From positions 1 to 44,036 of the forward strand of contig CAYPXZ010000033.1 of NCBI GenBank assembly GCA_964414785.1: a DNA stretch of 44,036 nucleotides, read 5' to 3'. The notes beneath the pieces were generated by a model. That model was given only the letters and a program-made list of their open reading frames with translations. It was not told the DNA's origin and did no database searches. The translations under genes were made by a program, and so were the position numbers. Origin of the DNA: Palsa-1447 sp964414785. GTDB taxonomy: Bacteria; Verrucomicrobiota; Verrucomicrobiia; Opitutales; Opitutaceae. Within the stretch, counting starts at the first letter, position 1, and each line of letters starts with the position of its first letter. Positions 8,467 through 14,937 of the stretch are shown in pieces.

Positions 8467-9749
8467 GCCACCCCTTAAACCGCGGTCCAGCGATGCCCGA
8501 GACCATGGATTTGCCGTCGATAGTCGACGTGGAGGACTCGGAGTACCTGCGGCTGCTCGGGTACCCCAAGGGACACCTCCCCGGCGAACGGGCGATGGAG
8601 CTCCTTTCTTGGGCGAGGGCCCAGTACGCCGAGTGGGGGCGGCCCTTCATTTACCTGCGTAGGGCGCAGGTCGGCGTCGGCGCCAGGACCCTCGTTATCG
8701 ACGGCGAGGAATTCCGATCGGAGCGCCTCAGGGACCTCCTGGTGGACGCCCGGCACGCCGTCCTTGTGGCCGTGAGCGCGGGAAGCGGCTGCGAGGAAAG
8801 AGCGGGCAGTCTCTGGGACGAGTCGAAGCCCGACGAGTACTATTTCCTGGAGGTCCTCGGTTCCGCCGTCGTGGAGCGCCTTGTTGCGTTGGCCAATTCC
8901 CGGATCTGCGACCTGGCGGCGCAGGCGGGAGAGATCGCGCTGCCGCACTACAGTCCCGGCTACACGGGATGGGACGTGGCGGACCAACACAGGCTCTTTG
9001 AGCTCGTCACCCGCGGAATGTCCCGACCCTTCCCCGAGACCCTCGGGGTCATGCCGAGCGGGATGCTAAGGCCCAGAAAGTCGCTGCTGGCGGTCGTCGG
9101 CATCGCCCCGCGGCCCGAGCACGAAGCGCCGATCCATCATCGCACCCCCTGCCAGGGCTGCTCATTCGCCCCCTGCCAGTACCGCCGGGCGCCGTACCTG
9201 CCCTCTTCCCCGCCGCTCGCCGGTGCCCAGACTCGCAGCCCGCGCACCCGCTCCTCCAACACCCGCTCGCCGCTCACGCAACCGGCCAACTATACCGTCG
9301 GACCAAAGGCTCTTCGGAAATGGGCCACCGAGCGCGTCAGCATCTCGCGCTCGGGCGACGGCTCGGTCGAGGCACGCTTCCGGTTCGACGGCACAACCTG
9401 CTCCAACCTCGGGCGTCCCCTCGCCTTCGACTACCTCGTGTCGCTGGCCCCGCCGAGCGAAAGCTACACCATCAGGTCCAGCACTTGCCAGCCTGCCGCG
9501 GGCGACCAGGGGTACACGTTCATGTGCGCCTACATCAGCGACGCGGCGGCCCTCATGGAGGCCATCGGCGCCGAGAGGCCGTTGGTCGGCCGGCCCCTGG
9601 ACGACGTGCTTGCATGGGCACCGACGGTCTCCTCGTCGGGCTGCTACTGCGACGCGAGCAGCCGGACCCACAAATGGGTACTCGCCCTCGAGGCGATTCA
9701 CTTCACTCTTGCCACTTCCGAATCGGGAAACCCCATTCACCCTGAGTAA
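8463..9749 (+). CDS. MetH activation-domain-like protein with Cys cluster and unknown C-terminal domain
   Basis: The 428-residue protein has two parts. Residues about 20-245 resemble the SAM-binding activation domain of B12-dependent methionine synthase as found in stand-alone corrinoid-linked versions. The segments HYSPGYTGWDVADQHRLFEL and GVMPSGMLRPRKS correspond to the SPGYPACPD...LFxLL and SxAMxPxxSxS regions. They are followed by Cys230-x2-Cys233-x4-Cys238 and a YRRAPY tail. A Pro/Ser/Arg-rich linker (247-278) leads to a second part (280-420) that I do not recognise. It carries Cys313, Cys342, Cys355, Cys394 and Cys396 and an HKW..ALE..H block near the end. Reactivation of the corrinoid protein together with RACE is inferred. 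A second Met at residue 11 is an alternative start. Confidence 0.65.
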   Translation: MSHPLNRGPAMPETMDLPSIVDVEDSEYLRLLGYPKGHLPGERAMELLSWARAQYAEWGRPFIYLRRAQVGVGARTLVIDGEEFRSERLRDLLVDARHAVLVAVSAGSGCEERAGSLWDESKPDEYYFLEVLGSAVVERLVALANSRICDLAAQAGEIALPHYSPGYTGWDVADQHRLFELVTRGMSRPFPETLGVMPSGMLRPRKSLLAVVGIAPRPEHEAPIHHRTPCQGCSFAPCQYRRAPYLPSSPPLAGAQTRSPRTRSSNTRSPLTQPANYTVGPKALRKWATERVSISRSGDGSVEARFRFDGTTCSNLGRPLAFDYLVSLAPPSESYTIRSSTCQPAAGDQGYTFMCAYISDAAALMEAIGAERPLVGRPLDDVLAWAPTVSSSGCYCDASSRTHKWVLALEAIHFTLATSESGNPIHPE

Positions 9750-9767
9750 GACCCCTTGACCCACGAG

Positions 9768-10094
9768 ATGATCAAGCTCTGCGACATCAACGCCGCGGCC
9801 CGTGAAAAGCTGCCCCCGGGGTTCCGGGACAAGTCCGGCATCGGCGTTCATTACGTGGACGCCTACATCGCCCCTATGAACGCCGGACTCCCCGACGGCA
9901 CGCGGGTCTTGTGCAAGCGCAAGGGTCTGAGGATCACGATCCGCGTGGGCGCGAAGAAGGGCGACGGGCTCATGCGCCGGATTGACGTCGGCCCCGATCC
10001 CGTCGCGATGCTGGCCGCCGCCCTCCAGGAGGCCGCAAAGGGCGCCGGCGTGGCGCTCGAGATCTCCGACAACGAGATCCGGATAACCCCGTGA
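9768..10094 (+). CDS. Small conserved-looking protein of unknown function in the corrinoid operon
   Basis: I do not recognise this 108-residue protein. I chose the ATG at 9768 rather than a TTG 12 bases upstream. The sequence alternates strands and helices (RITIRVGAKKGDG, then an Ala-rich helix near residues 75-92, then a strand to the C-terminus), which suggests a small alpha/beta fold. It has one Cys near the N-terminus (KLCDINAA) and one in the middle, no membrane segment and no obvious catalytic motif. It lies 18 bases after the activator gene and 60 bases before the UroD gene, so it is part of the transcription unit. An accessory or subunit role is a guess from position. Confidence 0.6.
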   Translation: MIKLCDINAAAREKLPPGFRDKSGIGVHYVDAYIAPMNAGLPDGTRVLCKRKGLRITIRVGAKKGDGLMRRIDVGPDPVAMLAAALQEAAKGAGVALEISDNEIRITP

Positions 10095-10154
10095 TCCAAG
10101 TCCGGAGCCCCTTTCCCAACCATACCCGAAACGCACCGCCAAAGGACCCCACGC

Positions 10155-11210
10155 ATGAAACCCGAACAATGGGAGATCTTCAAGAAGGCTGCCCGCCGCG
10201 AGAAACTGGACAAGGTGCCCATGGCGCTGATCATCGATAGCCCGTGGATCCCGGGCTACCTCGGCATCAAGCATATGGATTTCTACCTGGATCCCGAGCT
10301 GTGGTTCCAGTCCCACCTCAAGATCCACCAGGAATTTCCCGACATCATCTTCGTCCCCTCGTGGTGGATGGAATATGGGATGGCGGCCGAGCCCTCCGCG
10401 CTGGGGTCCAAGATCAAGTTCTGGTCGGACAACACACCTAGCGAGTACCACACGCTGTTTCATATCGAGGACATCGAGAAATTCCCCGAATACGAGGTCG
10501 AGAACGACGCCTTCATGGCGCTGACGCTGCACCGCATCCGGATGGTGCGTCAGCGCATACTCGACCACGGGTACATCCTCCCCATGGTTACGTCACGCGG
10601 CCCCATGTGCACGGCGGGCTTCGTCCGAAGCACCACGGACTTCATGATCGACCTGGTCGAGAAGCCCGAATGGGCGCACAAGCTGCTCGATCTCTGCACG
10701 CGCCTGATCATCGACTGGCTCAAGGCCCAGGCAAAGGCCATGGGACCGACCGTTGAGGGCATCTTCATCCTCGACGACATCGTTGGCTTCGTGAACGAGG
10801 ACCATTACATGGAGTTCTGCCATCCCTACCTTAAGAGGATTTGCGACGCCTTCCCCAAAGACTGGGTCAAGATCTACCACAATGACGCCGAGGTGGATGC
10901 GTGCCTCGACCACCTGCCCGACGTCGGTTTCAATGTGCTCAACTGGGGCAAGCAGACCGACATGGCGGAGGTGAAGGCGCGGGTGGGCGACAGGATGTGC
11001 CTGATGGGCAACGTGAACCCCCTCGAGGTGGGCGTTCGCGGGACCCCCGAGGAGGTCCGCGTCGCCACGCTCGATGTGCTCGAGAAGAGCGGGGGAGAGG
11101 GCGTCATTCTCTCCGTGGGCGGAGGCACAAGCCCCGGGATGCCCCGCGCCAACATCGTCGCCATGCAGTCCGCGCTCGCCGAATACAACGCCAAGCGCGC
11201 CTCCCGCTGA
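10155..11210 (+). CDS. UroD-superfamily corrinoid methyltransferase
   Basis: The 351-residue protein belongs to the uroporphyrinogen-decarboxylase superfamily of TIM-barrel methyltransferases (MtaA/MtbA/CmuA and the MtvB-type O-demethylase branch). The order of blocks fits: an N-terminal helix pair, GPMCTAG near 149-155, DDIVGF (207-212), YHNDAEVD (241-248), the GNVNP turn (285-289) and a Gly-rich GGGTSPGMP near the C-terminus. Thiol methylases such as MtbA bind Zn with a His-x-Cys pair; here the equivalent segment is His242-Asn-Asp with no Cys. This argues for methylating the corrinoid from a small donor rather than moving methyl to a thiol. The donor is unknown. True HemE is unlikely given the corrinoid neighbours. 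Confidence 0.82.
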   Translation: MKPEQWEIFKKAARREKLDKVPMALIIDSPWIPGYLGIKHMDFYLDPELWFQSHLKIHQEFPDIIFVPSWWMEYGMAAEPSALGSKIKFWSDNTPSEYHTLFHIEDIEKFPEYEVENDAFMALTLHRIRMVRQRILDHGYILPMVTSRGPMCTAGFVRSTTDFMIDLVEKPEWAHKLLDLCTRLIIDWLKAQAKAMGPTVEGIFILDDIVGFVNEDHYMEFCHPYLKRICDAFPKDWVKIYHNDAEVDACLDHLPDVGFNVLNWGKQTDMAEVKARVGDRMCLMGNVNPLEVGVRGTPEEVRVATLDVLEKSGGEGVILSVGGGTSPGMPRANIVAMQSALAEYNAKRASR

Positions 11211-11230
11211 GTTCCCCACCTTCCGCCGCC

Positions 11231-12202
11231 ATGCCCGACTACGCCCTAATGAACCAGTGCCTCTACGAGGGCAAAGCCAAGGAGGTTGAGCAGATGACCA
11301 AGGACGCCCTCGCCGAGGGGCGGCCGCTCAAGGAAGTCCTTGAGGAGGGCCTCATTGCCGGGATGAGCGTCGTGGGGGAGGACTTCAAGCACAACATCCT
11401 CTACGTGCCCGAGGTGCTGATTGCGGCCCGCGCGATGAAAGCGGGCATGGGGGTCCTGAAGCCTCTCATCACTGCCCGCGGCCCCGACGCAAGCTCCGGG
11501 GGCAGGCTCCTCATGGGCACGGTCCGGGGCGACCTCCATGACATAGGCAAGAACCTTGTCTGCATGATGGCCGAGGGCGCCGGCTTCCAGGTCAAGGACA
11601 TCGGCGTCGACCAGAGCGTCGAGAAGTTCATGGCCGCGGCCGAGGAGTTCAAGCCGGACATCATCGGCATGAGCGCGCTGCTCACCACCACGATGACCTA
11701 CATGAAGGTGGTCATCGACGGGTTCGAGGCCAAGGGCAAGGGCCACATCAAGTTTGCGGTCGGGGGCGCCCCGATCAGCCAGATGTTTGCCGACGAGATA
11801 GGCGCCGACGGCTACGGGTCGGATGCGTCGAACGCGGTCGATCTCTTCCACCATTTTATGGGCCGCGGCGACCTGGACACGGCTCCCCGGGCCGCCCCGT
11901 CGGCCCCCGCTGCGCCGTCCGGCCCTATGGTGCGGCCGGCCGACGCGGTCTCCAAGTACCAGATCCTGTACTGGCAGGACATCCCCTCGCAGGTTAGGGC
12001 GTGGGACGAGCTTGACGAAGTGAAGGTCGGCCTGCCGGCCCGCTTTGCCGAGAAGATCGATTCTGCGGCGCTCAGGCAGGGCCTTGCAGGCGGCGACGCC
12101 TACATTGCGCAGCTCAGGTGGGGCGACGAGATGGCGCGCGCCGGGGCGCCCGACGCCGTCGCCGCGGCCGTCGCCAAGGAGATTGAAACGGCGGCCTCCT
12201 AG
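11231..12202 (+). CDS. Corrinoid (B12) carrier protein fused to a PF13769-like 'virulence factor' domain
   Basis: The start is the ATG at 11231; the frame is open upstream but overlaps the UroD gene. Residues 1-85 form the helical MetH-type cap and 90-210 the Rossmann-like B12 domain. Asp101-x-His103-x-x-Gly106 supplies the lower-ligand His, followed by SALLTTTM and GGAP motifs. Stand-alone corrinoid proteins end near residue 210-220. This one continues through a Pro/Ala linker (215-238) into an extra domain (241-318). That domain reads YQILYWQDIPSQV, then LPARFAEKIDSAALR and GGDAYIAQLRWG, the pattern of the small PF13769 family. It carries the methyl group between the UroD methyltransferase and the homocysteine methyltransferase. 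Confidence 0.85.
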   Translation: MPDYALMNQCLYEGKAKEVEQMTKDALAEGRPLKEVLEEGLIAGMSVVGEDFKHNILYVPEVLIAARAMKAGMGVLKPLITARGPDASSGGRLLMGTVRGDLHDIGKNLVCMMAEGAGFQVKDIGVDQSVEKFMAAAEEFKPDIIGMSALLTTTMTYMKVVIDGFEAKGKGHIKFAVGGAPISQMFADEIGADGYGSDASNAVDLFHHFMGRGDLDTAPRAAPSAPAAPSGPMVRPADAVSKYQILYWQDIPSQVRAWDELDEVKVGLPARFAEKIDSAALRQGLAGGDAYIAQLRWGDEMARAGAPDAVAAAVAKEIETAAS

Positions 12203-12231
12203 CCGATTTCGCATAGCCAATTCGCCCCAAT

Positions 12232-13146
12232 ATGAAAAAGGAACTCCTTCATGAGGTCGCACGCAAACGCCACCTAGTCGGCGACGGCGCCATGGGCACC
12301 CAGCTGATGCTCGCCGGCCTTGAGCAGGGCGGCTGCGGCGAGGCGTGGAACCTGACCCATCCGGACCGCGTGCTTGCGATCCAGCGGCGTTACGTCGAGG
12401 CGGGGGCCGACTGCATCATAACGAACACGTTCGGCGGAAGCCGCATCATGCTGCGCCGCCATGGCCACGAGTCCGAGTTGGCGGAGATCAACCGCGCGGG
12501 GGCCAGGATCGCGCGGGAGGCGTTTGCAGGGCGGGCGGGTTTCGTTCTGGGAGACCTGGGGCCCCTGGGGGCGCTGCTCGAACCCTACGGGGACCTCTCC
12601 GCCGAGGACGCCCAAGCCTCCTATGCCGAGCAGGCACGGGCGCTCGTCGACGCGGGAGTCGATGCGATCATAATCGAGACGCAGACCTCTCTCGAGGAAA
12701 TGGGAGTCGCGATCGACGCCTCCAAGTCGGCCAATGCGCCTTCCATCATCGCCTCCTTCGCCTACGACCTGTCTCTGGACGGGACGTTCTTTAAGACGAT
12801 GATGGGAGTGTCGCCCGAGCAGGCCGCGGAATTCGTGACAGAGAAGGGGGCCCACATCGTTGCGCTCAACTGCGGGACTGGCATGGACATGCTGGCCGCG
12901 GCAAAGGTGGCGCGCCTCTATCGGGCGCACAGCGACCTTCCCATCATGGTGCAGCCGAACGCCGGGCTCCCGGTCCTTGAGAACCTCAAGGCCGTGTACA
13001 AGCAGCTGCCGGAGGACATGGCCAAGGCCGTGCCGGAGGCGCTCAAGTCCGGCGTGGCGATCGTCGGCTCATGCTGCGGGAGCACGCCGGACCACACGCG
13101 CGCGATCCGGCTCGAGGTCGACTCGTACGGCGGGCCGAAACGATGA
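12232..13146 (+). CDS. Zn-dependent homocysteine S-methyltransferase (MetH N-terminal-domain type)
   Basis: The 304-residue protein is a stand-alone homocysteine-methyltransferase barrel. It has the opening GDGAMGTQL (17-25), the GGCGEAWN segment, TNTFGGS (64-70), ETQTS (149-153) and the three Zn cysteines: Cys214 in LNCGTG and Cys281-Cys282 in GSCCGSTPDH. In MetH and in corrinoid-dependent relatives this domain activates homocysteine and accepts methyl from methylcobamide to make methionine. It lies 29 bases after the corrinoid gene and ends the operon. No pterin-binding (methyl-THF) domain is encoded in the window. A betaine:homocysteine methyltransferase acting alone is possible, but the corrinoid gene next door makes B12-linked transfer more likely. 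Confidence 0.88.
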   Translation: MKKELLHEVARKRHLVGDGAMGTQLMLAGLEQGGCGEAWNLTHPDRVLAIQRRYVEAGADCIITNTFGGSRIMLRRHGHESELAEINRAGARIAREAFAGRAGFVLGDLGPLGALLEPYGDLSAEDAQASYAEQARALVDAGVDAIIIETQTSLEEMGVAIDASKSANAPSIIASFAYDLSLDGTFFKTMMGVSPEQAAEFVTEKGAHIVALNCGTGMDMLAAAKVARLYRAHSDLPIMVQPNAGLPVLENLKAVYKQLPEDMAKAVPEALKSGVAIVGSCCGSTPDHTRAIRLEVDSYGGPKR

Positions 13147-13248
13147 CGCGCGGGCCCGCGGCCTAGGCAAATCACCCGGCGTCACCGTTGACCCGCGGTT
13201 CCGTCGGGTACAACGTGCCTGCGTGGTGAGACCAGCGCCCCTGCCCTC

Positions 13249-13707
13249 TTGAAACGAATACGCCCGCTTCTTCTCCTCTTTTTCGCCGCCGCAGCCTGCG
13301 GCCTGGCGAGGGCCGAACCGTGGGGGCCGGGAATCGCGGGGATATACCTCACGGTTGACGGCGGCGCCCAGGTGAATGTCACCGAGGGACCCGACGGGTC
13401 CTACACGGGCAGGATCGTCTGGCTAAGGGACGACAAGAACAGGCTGGACAAGAACAATCCCGATCCCGATCGAAAGGCGGACCGCGTCCTCGGGCTCGTC
13501 ATCCTGCGCGGGTTCCGCGCGAACAACGAGACGAAGAGGTGGGAGGGTGGCGTGATCTACGACCCGAAGAACGGCAAGTCCTACGACGGCTTCATTTGGC
13601 GGGATCCGGAGAATCCGCAGACCCTTTTCCTTAAGGGGTACGTGCTCGGCATCACCTGGCTGGGGCGCTCAACGACGTGGACGGTGGAGAAGAAGGTTCG
13701 CGAGTGA
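13249..13707 (+). CDS. Secreted DUF2147 family protein
   Basis: The 152-residue protein begins at a TTG, chosen because a complete signal peptide (KRIRP, a Leu/Phe run, then cleavage near ARA) starts immediately after it and no ATG precedes it. The mature part has the DUF2147 pattern: GIAGIYLTVDGGAQ, then GSYTGRIVWL, the KNGKSYDGFIW block, and LKGYVLGITWLGRSTTW near the end. The family is a periplasmic beta-rich fold with no assigned function. The gene lies 102 bases after the corrinoid operon. No clear terminator separates them, so read-through is possible. Confidence 0.8.
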   Translation: MKRIRPLLLLFFAAAACGLARAEPWGPGIAGIYLTVDGGAQVNVTEGPDGSYTGRIVWLRDDKNRLDKNNPDPDRKADRVLGLVILRGFRANNETKRWEGGVIYDPKNGKSYDGFIWRDPENPQTLFLKGYVLGITWLGRSTTWTVEKKVRE

Positions 13708-13801
13708 CGATGAACGTTTAGGGGCGCGAACGCCCACAAATAGGGAACAACGAACCCGATTCGCCAGTCACCGGTAGGAATCCCTGCACCCCGGAAACGC
13801 A

Positions 13802-14656
13802 TTGTCGAAAACCCCCAATATCGACCCGCGCTGTTTCCCTCCGGTGGCGGTCATCGCAGAGCACTATGACACGCTGGATTTCTTCTACCGGGACATTTGG
13901 GGGGAGCACATCCACCATGGATTATGGTTGCGGGGGACTGAGAGACCGGAGGAAGCCGCCGAGCAGATGAGCCGGCTGGTTCTTGAACGGCTCGATCTGA
14001 GGGAGGGGATGAACATCGCGGACGTTGGCTGCGGATACGGCGCCACCGCGAGGCTCGCGGCGGAGAGCCACGGCGTCTCCGTGGTCGGATTCACCGTTTC
14101 AAAGGCCCAGAAACGCTACGCCGACCGATGGAGCGTCGCTCGGGGGTCCGTGGAGATTAGAGAGCGGGATTGGATGGGAGCCGGGGTTCCCTCCTCAACA
14201 TTCGACGCCGTCCTGTCGCTCGAGAGCATCGAACATATGCCTAGCCGTGCCGACTTCTTGTCCAATGTCCGGCGCACCTTGAAACAGGGCGGACGGTTTG
14301 TGCTTAGCACCTGGCTTGCGGCCGACAATCCGTCGCCATGGTCCAGCCGCCACCTGCTCGGACCGATCTCCGTGGAGGGCCGCCAGGCCCCGCTGATCAC
14401 AGCGGGTGCGCTCCAAGGCCTGCTCCAATCCTCAGGTTTTGCCGACGTGCATGTTGAGGATCTTACGCATGGCGTAAGGAGGACGTGGAACGTAGTTATC
14501 CAGCGTATGGTGCTGCGGATCATGACGCGGCCCCCGTATTGGCGGATGATGCTGCGCTCGAGAGCGAGAGACCGCATCTTCGCTCTCACATCCTGCCGGA
14601 TATGGGCGGCATACCGGACCGGAGCGATGCGGTATGCCGTTTTTGTCTGCCGCTGA
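13802..14656 (+). CDS. Class I SAM-dependent small-molecule methyltransferase
   Basis: The 284-residue protein has the SAM-binding motif I IADVGCGYG (72-80), an acidic strand end (VGFTVSK), and the post-motif ESIEHMPSR. The N-terminal AEHYDTLDFFYRDIWGEHIHHG is typical of the branch that includes tocopherol and sarcosine/dimethylglycine methyltransferases and cyclopropane-fatty-acid synthase relatives. The start is a TTG at 13802. The next in-frame ATG (residue 56) would remove the conserved N-terminal block, so the TTG or another upstream non-ATG codon must be used. The substrate is unknown. It sits between the corrinoid and formate regions, converging on the latter, and could consume SAM derived from methionine. 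Confidence 0.72.
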   Translation: MSKTPNIDPRCFPPVAVIAEHYDTLDFFYRDIWGEHIHHGLWLRGTERPEEAAEQMSRLVLERLDLREGMNIADVGCGYGATARLAAESHGVSVVGFTVSKAQKRYADRWSVARGSVEIRERDWMGAGVPSSTFDAVLSLESIEHMPSRADFLSNVRRTLKQGGRFVLSTWLAADNPSPWSSRHLLGPISVEGRQAPLITAGALQGLLQSSGFADVHVEDLTHGVRRTWNVVIQRMVLRIMTRPPYWRMMLRSRARDRIFALTSCRIWAAYRTGAMRYAVFVCR

Positions 14657-14729
14657 GGCGCTCTGGGGCATGGCGCCATAGCGTTGTCGGCGCGGCCGGC
14701 CCCAAAACGGGAGATGGGCCTACCGGCTA

Positions 14730-14894
14730 CTATTTGTTCGCCGCCTTAGCCGGAGCGTTCTGCGCGACCGGAGCGGCAAAGAGGGGCTTGGACTTCATCA
14801 GGCTCTGGTAGAGGCCCCATCCGAGGGGAATCGCGACGATCAGCCACGCCAGGGCGACGAGCCAAGAGGGGCTTTTTTGAGAGGTCTGGGTCAT
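14730..14894 (-). CDS. Small single-span membrane partner of the MFS carrier
   Basis: The 54-residue protein starts at the ATG at 14894. It has one transmembrane helix (about residues 11-30, SWLVALAWLIVAIPLGWGLY) followed by a short Ala/Pro-rich tail ending AKAANK. Small one-helix proteins encoded directly after oxalate/formate-type MFS genes are a recognised arrangement (annotated as MFS transporter small subunit). The gene is 43 bases downstream of the carrier gene on the same strand. Its role in stability or gating of the carrier is inferred. Confidence 0.7.
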   Translation of the reverse strand: MTQTSQKSPSWLVALAWLIVAIPLGWGLYQSLMKSKPLFAAPVAQNAPAKAANK

Positions 14895-14937
14895 TTGTAT
14901 AAGCGGGTTTGAGTGTTGAGGCGGGGCACCTGGGCGT

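Noticed and set aside
9162..10568. Long minus-strand open frame opposite the activator, small-protein and UroD genes
   Set aside because: It is a GC-rich shadow frame; its Arg/Gly/Val-rich sequence matches no family and it lies across three better-supported genes.
10901..11230. Upstream extension of the corrinoid-protein frame into the UroD gene
   Set aside because: It overlaps a well-conserved gene in another frame and is Arg/Pro-rich without family character; the B12 protein's natural N-terminus is at 11231.
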